From the NCBI GenBank assembly GCA_963281255.1, contig OY725490.1:5332001-5396000 (forward strand): a stretch of DNA of 64,000 bases. Direction: 5' to 3'. The first letter of the stretch is position 1; each line of letters starts with the position of its first letter. Below the pieces are notes generated by a model. It had not been told where the DNA came from and ran no database searches. It saw nothing but the letters and a program-made list of their open reading frames with translations. This DNA comes from Aphrocallistes beatrix. Lineage: Eukaryota > Porifera > Hexactinellida > Sceptrulophora > Aphrocallistidae. A program made the position numbers and the translations under genes. Below, piece by piece: positions 55,122-64,000 of the stretch.

Positions 55122-56274
55122 CGTGCGTATCCAGGATTTCGGATTGGAGGGGTCCTGAGCGAGCGGAGCGAGGTGTATTTGGTGGTCTGGGGGCTTGGCC
55201 CCCAGCGAAATTTTTAAAATTACTGTAACTAACGACAGATTTTGTAGTATGAGAAACCCTTTACTCTAACAATGAAACACTCTTTTGATTCTATTAACTG
55301 TTTCAATTTACAAAACAAAATCCAATCTTCGTGAAGATGTTGTACCAAATCGTTGGATAATGCCATCAATTGATGGTGTATCCGAACGATGAATCTGAAG
55401 CAGAGGAGGGCTCCAAGTCTCTGCTCCTCCATAGTGCTTTGTATTGCTGCTAGAGATCTCTCTAGCCTAGAGAACATGCGCTCAGCCTCGGTAGGCGTCA
55501 CTGGCAGAGTTGCTAAGATCTGCAGCAATGCATAAATGTTGGGAAATGAAGCGCAGTTATCAAGTACAGTGAGGGCGGATGCTGGACAACTTCCTTCGTC
55601 ACAAGCAGTACTCGCAGCGGACCACAACCATCGGATGTTCCGGTAAGTGACCATAAACGGTGATGGCTGATTCCACAACAGACCAGTTGTCCTCACTATT
55701 TTCAAACATAAATGCTGGAATGAGTCGTGCCAGTTCCACCACTGTTCGCTACCTCTCACCAAACCAAAGTTCCAAGTCATTGACAGTGCTGTCGATGGCC
55801 GGATAGAAGACATTTATTCAAAATATTCTTCAACAGACTGATCCGTACCACCTGCTGCAGCTATGTAGACTGAGCGTGATTCCAGAGCGCGGCTTGGCCA
55901 GTTCAATGTCAAGCATGTTGGCAACCAGTGACGCTTCATCGGATCATGAGCAGAAACTGGGAGGGCGCATTCACTTTCAGCTTCTATACATAATAGTGTA
56001 GCATAGTGCATTGCCGCTTGGCTTCACCCATGACTACAATGCAAGCAATATTTAGTTAGCATACCATTCCCCAAAAAATTAACAAACAGCTACAATATTA
56101 AATAAACTATCTAATTAACTGCAAAAATAAGATAATAATAAGTATTAGTAGGCCCAATGTATGTTTTTGAGGTGCTTTTGAAGCGGTAGTAATCCTCCGT
56201 TCTGAATAAAATAATTCAGTCTGCCGGGATTGTGGGGGCCTAGGCCACCTAGGACCCCCCTCCCTACGCCACTG
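55122..56274 (-). mobile_element. hAT element, 1153 bp, with transposase remnant
   Basis: The right end (read inward) is CAGTGGCGTAGGGAGGGGGG; the left end 'cgtgcgtatccaggatttcg' is a diverged match. The flanks atgttaca (55114-55121) and atgtttca (56275-56282) agree at seven of eight. Outside these points the CXC-family pseudogene resumes. The minus strand holds transposase pieces: TDQSVEEYFE, then VFYPAIDSTVNDLELWFG, GHLPEHPMVVVRCEYCL and, in the 55229-55813 frame, LATLPVTPTEAERMFSRLER, the hAT dimerisation domain. The N-terminal and catalytic parts are missing and frames are broken. Confidence 0.85.
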
Positions 56275-57054
56275 ATGTTTCAACATTTCACTTGCCATTG
56301 ATCTCAGTAATAATGATCTGATCACCAAATTGCTTTTTGTTTTGATGTTTCATATGCGGGTAGCTATATGGCTCATAATCTTCTTCCATAAATTCACGCA
56401 TCTTTTCAATAAGGTCGTTGATTGTGGTTTGTTCTTCATCATTTTTTACTAGGTAGTCTGCTACCCTGGTAAAAGTAGCAGCCTTTACTAAATCCTCAGG
56501 CCTACCACACCTAACCCGTTTGGGATTTGTTGATTTTGACTCTTCAGTAAGAAAAAGTACTGGAATTTCTTTTCCTGTTCGAAAATTACCACTGCACAGT
56601 TTATGATATACAGCATCAACTGCAGGTAGATCCATCGCATATACTACTCTAGCTTTAACTTTTTCTGCCCACTGATCTTGACGTATTAACATAGCTTCAA
56701 AATTCAATGCTGAAAGTCGAGTGTTCGAACGGGGATGAATTTAAATTCTGTCTTTCTCCCAACATAGTCATCTGGTTTTCCACAGAACAAACACTGTTCT
56801 TTATAACAAAATATAGGTTCAGCTGATCTCAATGTTAGTTTCTCATTTTCGGGTGAGACAATATCGAGCTTTCTCTTGAAAGTGTTCACTAATTTCGGAT
56901 TTACATGATCACTCTGGCACTTAGTGTATACTACCTGACCAGGAATAATCCGAATGTTGCTTGCACATGCTATACTTTCACATCCTTTGACTCCCAAAGT
57001 GACAGTTTGCGACCCATCTAACAGCGGTTTTTGACAGAAGATACAGTCGACCAT

Positions 57055-57440
57055 CTAATTCTAGTTTAATCTGAAAGAATTCAAGTAGGATGTAAAACAT
57101 TATTGAGTTTTTAAATTATGGATGAGAAATATAAAATTGAAGAGTCAAAATTCCACATTTCTGATAAAATTTTTCCAAATATGGTTAAGGGGATGAGTGC
57201 GACATGAGTATTTAGAGCGTCGTAAAAGTGGTTTGGGTGGTCCAGATAGATAGTATAGTTTGGGTGTTGCTTTCGTAGAATTTTCGCGACGTATAATTCT
57301 TGTGAGGTCTCTAGGCGAGAGTGGGCTTTGTAAGAAGGTGGAAATTTTTCCACACCTCCCAAAGAAGTTCAGGACAGCGTCGCAAATGTTGCCAAATGCG
57401 GTGTGAGGATTTCGGTGATCGTAGGCTATATATATATATA
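57055..57440. other. Non-coding stretch
   Basis: This is the upstream flank of the CXC-family pseudogene. Two overlapping minus frames (57111-57504) have no recognisable domain and extend into repeat sequence; I do not accept them. Confidence 0.4.
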
Positions 57441-57441
57441 T

Positions 57442-57790
57442 AATTCGCTTCGCTTGCTTGAATTGCGCGGCAGAGTCGCCCTGCGGGCGCCTGGACTTAC
57501 TCAATCTAACCTATTTTGGGAATTTTTTCCTTTATATAAATATTGTAAACATAATTTAACGGATGATTTCTAAAATGGATCCAAAAATACAACATTCGAA
57601 ATCTACAGCACTAAACACCTCCTGTCAACCGTTGAAAGCAAGTTTCTAGCATATTTTTGAGATTTGTTTACTTTATGTATCTATTGTAAACAAAGGCAAA
57701 CAAATTAAGTATCATATAGATCTGAAAATATGCTATTCAAAATATACACCTTCAAAGCCCCCACGTCACCCGTTGGGAGCTAGTCTCTAG
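57442..57790 (-). repeat. Repeat 'B', inverted, with GC module
   Basis: The GC-rich module (57442-57492: ttcgcttcgcttgcttgaat, gtcgccctgcgggcgcctgg) is followed by repeat B in inverted orientation (tcaatctaacctattttggg). A second, shorter unit follows at 57630-57780 (gcccccacgtcacccgttgg). Confidence 0.75.
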
Positions 57791-58142
57791 AAAATATGCA
57801 CATAATCTATTTATTGCCATACACTATAATACTCGTACATTTAAAATATCAAACATATGTTGTGGGTTTGAAGTATTAATAACAATGACGATCTATTGTA
57901 GTGTCGTACAGTGGTTTCTATTATGATAGTGTAGTCATTTATTTTGTATAGAAAAGGTGTGAAAATTGGTTTCCATTTTTTTGCAGAGGTGTGAAAATTT
58001 CGCTTAGAACTTAATCATCGCCATATCATTTGATACCTACATGCCAATTTCCACATATCTATGACTTCCCAATTCTTCAATCAATTCGGACAAACACACA
58101 CAAAAAAAATAATCCTAGCATTTTAATATACAAGATATATAT

Positions 58143-58510
58143 ATACACTAACCGGACAAAATTATTTGTACACTATATTCTTCCCCATACAAATAGTACT
58201 AAATTGATCTTTTCATGAAGGGAAAAGTATTCAAACTCTAAGAGCTATTAAGATTCTGATTTAAGATTCGAAATCTTCATTTTCAAACAAATTGCTCAAC
58301 TCAATGAGTAAATTATCAACATGTGGCACAAGGGGTAGTACATGACCATCATGTATAGTGATAAAAAGGGACATATGTAGCACAAGGTGGCAGTGATTGA
58401 TAATTTGAAATAATTGGGAATTAGTAATTGACTAGAAATATCCTACAATAACTAATTCGAATGCGATTTCGATTTCGCATTTGAAACCCGATTAGTTGTA
58501 TCACTTACCG
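58143..58510. repeat. Tc1-type remnant, family 'F'
   Basis: This contains 'ccggacaaaattatttgtac', 'ttccccatacaaatag', 'ttttcatgaag' and 'catcatgtatagtg', shared with 60830-61140 and with the arms of the 24456 element. It truncates the KRBA2-like remnant on its right. No protein remains. Confidence 0.6.
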
Positions 58511-58512
58511 TT

Positions 58513-59286
58513 TCGGAGTTTTAATCTTGCTAAACCATAATCCACTTGTGCTAATCAGATGGCAAGGACTGCATGTCAATCAAATCAACCTGACCCCTGG
58601 AGGAAAATTCCTTTGTCAAAATAGGATTGACAACAATCCCTTTGTCATTGGACGTTTCCTCTTCTTCTGGAATTCCTCGCAGTGAGACTTGTAGAACTCT
58701 ACAGCTTTGCAGGTGATGTTGGAATACTTCCTGCTCAATTCATTCAGCATTCTGTCCCGCCCTCCATTCCCAATTGCTGTGTGGGCTCTCCTGAGGACAT
58801 CATATGAGTCCTCAAGTGTAGAGTAGTACAATGGTGTGTCAGTGGGAGCTGTACGTTTACGGATCAGCTTCTCTACATCGCCACACTGTAGAGTTTCATA
58901 TCTGTCAGAAAATAAATAAATAAATATTATAAAGTCGAAAGGGGATAAAACCAAATTACAATCATTTTAGATGACGGAAAAGTATAAAAATTAAAATTCG
59001 GAAGTGTATTAAACAGTATAAACAGTATGAAATTATAACAGAAATTGAATCAAATTAATCTAGAAGTTTGGAATATATTGAAATAAATACATGGTGATTG
59101 GTATTATACATTAAAAATTACTTACTTGGTCAACAGGTAATATTCCTTCCTAGTTTTGTTTTTCTCCTTGGCAGCAGCTTCTCTGACTTCCTCAAGTAGC
59201 TTGTTGTAATCTAATTTGGGCAATAGCAGACTCTTGCCATCCCCAAATAACTTAAGCATAGCATCTTTATATGATTGCTCAGACAT
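58513..59286 (-). pseudogene. KRBA2-like integrase remnant with an intron
   Basis: Exon 1 (59286-59126) encodes MSEQSYKDAMLKLFGDGKSL ... EEVREAAAKEKNKTRKEYYL. The intron (59125-58902) begins GTAAGTAATT and ends TTTTCTGACAG. Exon 2 continues in frame (TKYETLQCGDVEKLIRKRTA) into an H2C2-type zinc finger (AHTAIGNGGRDRM ... YKSHCEEFQKK; the middle Cys pattern is partly lost). After a one-base shift near 58635 the frame reads KGIVVNPILTKEFSSRGQVD then LIDM, the start of a DDE integrase core as in KRBA2-like/Ginger-type proteins. Three in-frame stops follow within 15 codons and the rest is cut off by repeat F. Confidence 0.8.
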
Positions 59287-59404
59287 GTTCAGCCTGTGAA
59301 TTATTTCCAGGTAATGCTAGACATACTGGATTACCCAGGATTTATACCCAAGAATGCCCAAACAAGTGAAGCCAACTGAGATCCAATCACTTTCATTGTG
59401 TGAA

Positions 59405-59690
59405 GCCACTAAATTTATTGTGAAGCCACCATTTGATATTGCATGTAGTTCACACATTTACTGAAAGTACCAACATCAGCCACTGAATTTATTTTGAAGC
59501 CACCATTTGATATTGCATGTAATTCACACATTTACTGAAAGTACCAGTTAACATCAGCAAATATGTGTAATGAAGAGGACAAAATTCCAGAAAATTCCTG
59601 AATTTCCTGGGTAATTCAGGAAATTCATGAATTTACTGAAATTTCATGAAATTCATGAATTTACTGAATTCACAAAATTACTGTAACATA
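59405..59690 (+). repeat. 74-bp tandem duplication and ATTC-rich palindromic tract
   Basis: Two units start 'gccact' at 59405 and 59479 (ccaccatttgatattgcatg and cacacatttactgaaagtac in each). From 59585 to 59690 short 'gaaattcatgaatttactga' units form an imperfect palindromic tract. There is no coding sequence. Confidence 0.8.
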
Positions 59691-59700
59691 TATATACGAG

Positions 59701-60820
59701 TTAGAGTGCTTCAAAAAATTGGAAAGTTTGAATCTTTAGATACACACTCTTCAAATAATTTACCTTGATCACCAAGTATTCACCATAAATTTTCATGCAA
59801 TTTGGGAATGGTTTAGTGGTCCCGCAAGGTAGCCTCCTCCTCGTGCTAATTTATAATGGGATATGTCTGGGTTGAGTCCAAAGGTTGTAAAAGGCGCACT
59901 TCTGATGCCTAAATAAACTAGCAACTTTATTTTTGCGATATTTGAGGGTGGTTTTATATCAGCTAATAATACATTTTAATAACCTAAAATCTAACAATTC
60001 CGAGATATTGGACAAAACAGTTGAGACCATTAATAATTTAAAGTATGAAGGCAGGTCTCAACTGTTTTCTCCAATATCTCGGAATTGTTAGATTTGAGGT
60101 TATTAAAATGTATTATTAGCTGATATAAAACCACCCTCAAATATCGCAAAAATAAAGTTGCTAGTTTATTTAGGCATCAGAAGTGCGCCTTTTACAACCT
60201 TTGTCCTCAACCCAGACATATCCCATTATAAATTAGCACGAGGGGGAGGCTACCTTGCGCGACCACTAAACTATTCCTAAATTGCATGAAAATTTTATGG
60301 TGAATATTTGGTGATCAAGGTAAATTATTTGAAGAGTGTGCATCTAAACCAGTAGTGTTTCTCAACCTTTTTCACTTATCTCCCCCTTATGTATTTAAAA
60401 ATTTTCCAGTGCCCCCCTTCTCGTATTACTGAATAAACAGGCTACAAATTTAGATCACACATGTATTAATTTGTTATGTATCGAATTATAAATGCATAGT
60501 AGAAATATCCAAAATTTTATTATTAATGAGGTTCCTGATTAATGGAATCCCTGACATTGGTGCTCGCCTACAAGTTTTGCCACATTAGGTTCAGTAATTT
60601 ATGATAATACTCTCCTCTATGTTATCCTCTCAATCAAATTATTCTTCAATCCAAAGTTATACAAATAATTTATTATGAAAGAAATATTTTCCTAGCGCCC
60701 CCTTTTCCCCTAACTCCCCCCTAAATTCTCTGAACGCCCACCGGGGGGCAATATCGCCCCCGTTGAGAACCGCTGAGATTCTAAACATTCAAACATTCCA
60801 ATTTTTTGACGCACTCTAAT
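59701..60820. mobile_element. Fold-back element, arms about 340 bp, with hAT MITE in the right arm
   Basis: The ends TTAGAGTGCTTCAAAAAATT and 'aattttttgacgcactctaa' are inverted. The arms mirror each other through 'gaagtgcgccttttacaacc' and 'ttatatcagctaataataca' and meet near 60040 (ggtctcaactgttttctcc against its inverse). The left arm is continuous, while the right arm is split by 60350-60775. No gene is present. Confidence 0.85.
60350..60775. mobile_element. hAT-type MITE, 426 bp
   Basis: Ends CAGTAGTGTTTCTCAACC and GTTGAGAACCGCTG are inverted, with polypyrimidine/purine 'tctccccctta' and 'ccggggggcaatatcgcccc' subterminal parts. The intact left arm of the fold-back shows the uninterrupted sequence (gtgtatctaaagattcaaac, inverted). 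The 8-bp duplication is not clear. Confidence 0.75.
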
Positions 60821-60827
60821 ATATATA

Positions 60828-61140
60828 CCAACAGGGCAAAAGTATTCCAACACATGATTCTTTCCCATACAAATAATCCTAAAATGGGTCTATTCATGAA
60901 GAAGGTCGCTTCTAAACGGTATGGGATACAGCTAATCGGATTCCAGATTCGAAAAATACGCATTCAAATTAGTCACATGTTAATTTTTCCAATTAATCAT
61001 TCATTTCTAACTTTTTGCAATTATCAATAATTGCAACCTTATGCCACATACACCCATTTTGACAACTATACATGATGGCAATGAATTACCTATGGTGGCT
61101 CAGGCTGATAATATTGTTCTTTGAGTTGAGTAATTTATTA
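60828..61140. repeat. Tc1-type remnant, family 'F', second copy
   Basis: 'acagggcaaaagtattccaa', 'attctttcccatacaaataa' and 'gacaactatacatgatggca' match the other F copies; the frames here are artefacts. Confidence 0.65.
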
Positions 61141-61445
61141 GTTATGTTCAACCACGGACACCTATGTACACGAACGTGACACTCTCATATCACGGTAAAT
61201 TCTAATAGTCCTAATTCGATCTACCATAACTTCTGTTCTCCTTGGAATTTCTGCATACTCTTGGTATTTAAAAGCAAGGAAATATTTCAAAAAATTATTA
61301 TATGATCTTCAATTTCCTGTTTGGGACCATTCAACGTCATTTTCGGTTATTTTTGTAAATTTCTCGAATTTTTTTAAAATTCACCGAATTTTAGTAGATT
61401 GTGAACTTGTATATAACATGTTTCTTGGATGCACAATTGCATATA

Positions 61446-63856
61446 CAGTAGTGTTCGTTTAATTGCAAGTCCTGTTTTGCCCGAGAATTTCTTGCTAATA
61501 GGCGAATTTCATCAATTAATGAGAAATGTCTTCGATCACTGAGGGATAAATTATAATCCCCAGCTGTATGTATTCAATTATAGATGTAGTATAGCATAAA
61601 ATAATACTAGTGGATATTAATGATAAGTAGTATCCAATATAATTTAGAAATACATACTTGTCGAATGAATAATTAAGAGTCGACATGAAAAGTAAGAGTA
61701 TACATGATAAATAATGAGAGTATACATGAGAAATAATGAGAGTGTACATGAGAAATAATGAGAGTATACTTGAGAAATAATGAGAGTATACGTATATTAA
61801 GAGTAGTGATTAGTAAATCATTTAGCTGACACTGTAGGAGGTAATCAACATCTGTTTGGTAGGTTTCCGAATTGTGACATCTGTAACATAGTCTTCGATT
61901 TAGAAAGACATATAAGAGGCTTGGAAGAATCATCATGACATTCTAAAAATGCCCTCAGAATTTTCAAAGCAGCAGCTGCTGACTCACATGTTGGTTCAAT
62001 ACTTCTATCTTCCACATCTTTTTCCTCGCCACTAGGATCGCTAAAATCATCCCCTCGAATTTTGCTGATAATCGATTCTTCGGTTATGGTATCAGTAGTT
62101 GTTAAACTATCATCAATCTCCAGGTAATCGGTAAAATTTACTTCTGGGTAATATTCTGATATTTTTGTGTTTGAATCCTCAAAAAGGTAAAGTGTGGTAC
62201 CTTCATCAAACACAAAAGTTTGACCCTCAACAAATTCAACGTGTTTAAAACAGTTCTCAATTGTTTGTTTGGTCACTTTCTCCCAAGATGTGTTTATAAT
62301 ACACACGGCCTGTAACAAATTGATACTAAAATTTTGCTTGTTCTCCATAGCAGCGATCCTCCGTCGTACGAGTTCTAACTTATAAAAGTACTTTAGGTTT
62401 TTGATCACATCCGCATCTATAGGCTGTGTAAACGCAGTGGTATTTGGGGGAAGAAATATTAATTTAATGCTCTCAAGCTTTTCAATTCGTGGATCCGATT
62501 GACAGTTATCCACAATTACAGAGATTTTCCGTTTAGAGATTGTCATTTTCCGATCAAGTTTTCGGATAAAATTAATAAATAAATCAGAAGTCATCGACGC
62601 CTTCGAATTAGACTGGTAGTCGAGTGGGATATTGGCATTGCGAAAACACCTTGGCTTAGCAGATTTTCCAATTACCATTAGTGGTAATTTTTCACCCAGG
62701 GCACTGGCTCCTACCAAAACGGTTATTCTATCTTCAGCATACTTACCTCCTTTGCAAGCGATCCCTTTAAATTGAAGGGTTCGGTCCGGAAGCAATTTCC
62801 AAAACAGACCTGTCTCGTCGATATTGAAAATATCCCCAAGTTCAAATTCTTGCATTATGCTACGGAGTACAGATTATTTCCACTGACAAACTTGTTCTAT
62901 CGGCGCCGAAGCTGACTCTCCATGAATTCTTTTTGCAACAATAGAATGCCTTGCTTTAAATCGATTGATCCAATTGATATCAATTCTTCTCTGATATTCT
63001 TGGTTGAATCCCAACATTCTTGCAAACTGAATTGCTTTCTCTTGTAAAAAGTTTCCTGTCATACCAACCTGACCGGCAATATCGTAAACCACTCAAACAA
63101 AGCTTTATTTACAGGGAATAAATCAAACATCCTTTTCCTCATCGTAGCAACGGTTAACAAACCGCATTCATATTCCTTTGTAACGCGATCTTTATCTTTT
63201 TTAATCCGACATACAGTTGATTCGTTAAGGTTGAATTTCTTTGCTATCTCGAATTGTTTTATACCCTGATTGATTTGTTTGACAATTTCGTATTTTGTTA
63301 CCAAGTAGATATCGTTTCTTGATCTTTTAGCTGTCATGATTGTTACGAAAAAATGCTAACTAAATTGATACTATGAAAATTCTAAAACCTAGTTCCCATT
63401 TATCAACTTCGGTAAATGAAATATGGTCTCGTGATTCTCACTAGAAAGCCTATATTGATTACGTGTGTAATTTTGGATTGAAAAGCAACCAAAACAGTCC
63501 AGATAAATACGTAATAATGAACCTGCATATGAATACTAAGAAGGCATTATTTTTTCTCTATTAGCAAGACTATCTTGCTAATAGAGAAATTTCCAGTTCC
63601 TCTATTAGCAAGAATATCTTACTAATTAAAGAATTTCTAGTTCCTTTATTAGCAAAACTATCTTGCTAATAGCCGAACTATTGTTCCTTGGGTCTATAAA
63701 ATTACTTGCTACTATGTGAATATTGCTATTAGACGAATTGCTAATATGGGAACTCAACTGTATGCAATATGATATGATTTCGCTTTGGACTTCAAAATCG
63801 ATTGCTATTAGACGAGTCTTGCTAATAGAGCAATTGCTATTGAGCGAACACTACTG
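61446..63856 (-). mobile_element. Tigger/pogo element, 2411 bp, complete ends
   Basis: Ends CAGTAGTGTTCGTTTAATTG and 'caattgctattgagcgaaca' + ctactg are inverted, with TA on both sides (61444-61445, 63857-63858). Beneath the right end lie several copies of 'cttgctaatag'/'ctattagcaag' (63560-63830), and one near the left end (61490), arranged like subterminal transposase-binding sites. The element carries a nearly intact transposase. Confidence 0.92.
61845..63337 (-). pseudogene. Tigger/pogo transposase, one frameshift and one stop
   Basis: Start at 63337 (MTAKRSRNDIYLVTKYEIVK), a psq-type HTH with EIAKKFNLNESTVCRIKKD; then a CENP-B-type DNA-binding half (QEKAIQFARMLGF, INWINRFKARHSIVAKRIHG); then the DDE_1 core: FNIDETGLFWKLLPDRTL (first Asp), ISVIVDNCQSD (second Asp), LPPNTTAFTQPIDADVIKNL (third Asp). 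I count 30 residues between second and third Asp, in the Tigger range. The C-terminus is acidic. One frameshift near 63080 and one TAA at 62874-62876 are the only lesions I can see, so it died recently or the lesions are sequencing errors. Confidence 0.9.
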
Positions 63857-63858
63857 TA

Positions 63859-64000
63859 TTCACTTTTCCGGGGTTTCTAAGCATTGTAATTGTTGAATCC
63901 GAGTAGTAGAAATCCTAAGAATGATCAAATCATAGACTACTTCAGACTATGCAGAAATTCCAGGTAGAACAGAATTTATAGTAGATCGAATAAAGCCTAT
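63859..64000. other. Flank of the Tigger element
   Basis: AT-rich sequence to the window end; nothing recognised. Confidence 0.4.

Larger units (their letters stand above)
50924..57054 (-). pseudogene. Large pseudogene of a multi-copy CXC-tailed protein family
   Basis: Leftward from 57054 the pieces fall in one order. N-terminus with paired cysteines (CIFCQKPL ... CLFCGKPDDYVG); then WAEKVKARVVYAMDLPAVDA and LCSGNFRTGK; break by a hAT element (55122-56274); then LGLGVQMHHHFGSRFIIDSL and YIADNVDHNIRTNDGMNIFH; GWSGTMQMILKGNHPGK; MSFLGSIGHLMAGSGLQELL; HVVRRTDRLWAGLSTDLVIE and TTGGLTRSRGMTETQRLVW; an acidic motif CDTVLVGDDTVLLVLLYYH recalling PIN/FEN-like folds; EDWGWTI; and a CXC-like tail (CQCKSGCSTMRC ... 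CGECR). I recall this arrangement in many cnidarian and arthropod predicted proteins, without a named function. At least six frameshifts or stops and two transposon insertions make it dead. After the second insertion (51012-51672) a final stretch to a stop at 50924 may be the original C-terminus. Confidence 0.75.

Noticed and set aside
57111-57504. Two minus-strand frames upstream of the CXC-family pseudogene
   Set aside because: They overlap in different frames and enter the GC module and (ta)n tract; no domain.

Overview
This is eukaryotic nuclear DNA: AT-rich, with long non-coding stretches, a spliced gene remnant, a coding exon preceded by a splice acceptor, and wall-to-wall eukaryotic DNA transposons. 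The mix (THAP/P-type, Mutator with a PHD finger, mariner, Tc1, Tigger, hAT, fold-back elements) fits an invertebrate, probably an arthropod. I suspect a crustacean such as a parasitic copepod, but that is an impression and not a demonstration. There are no operons, tRNA or rRNA genes, CRISPR arrays or viral genes that I can support.

The only clearly intact protein-coding gene is a NEK11-like Ser/Thr kinase at 44284-46125 (+). It is 613 residues on one exon, with a splice acceptor directly before its ATG. Two other non-transposase sequences are of note: an unrecognised, frameshifted reading frame at 27804-28312 (+), and a KRBA2-like integrase remnant at 58513-59286 (-) that still carries a recognisable intron.

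The rest is mobile DNA in layers. 1-11000: small repeats, hAT and pogo-type MITEs, a 1.36-kb fold-back inserted into an older repeat, and a recurring GC-rich palindromic module. 11011-14392: a decayed P-element-like transposon (THAP, RNase-H-like core, Cys-rich tail) in ~560-bp inverted repeats, with a pogo MITE inside its right arm. 15272-17677: a near-complete Mutator-type transposase ending in a PHD finger. Two shrunken relatives, at 19459-20284 (-) and 30498-30883 (+), have lost the catalytic core but keep the N-terminus and PHD. 21646-22540: a Tc1-like pseudogene. 24456-25846: a composite Tc1-type element. 31083-32688: four small elements in a row. 34049-35385: a near-complete mariner. 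37702-38003: a 22-bp minisatellite. 38070-40330: a nested fold-back. 50924-57054 (-): a large pseudogene of a metazoan multi-copy family (paired-Cys N-terminus, PIN-like acidic motif, CXC tail), split by a hAT element and by a Tc1/IS630-type derivative; a second fragment lies at 23446-23875 (+). 61446-63856: a nearly intact Tigger/pogo element.

Functionally, the kinase stands alone and the other coding sequence is a transposon graveyard. Precise target-site duplications and nested insertions allow the relative order of many events to be read directly.
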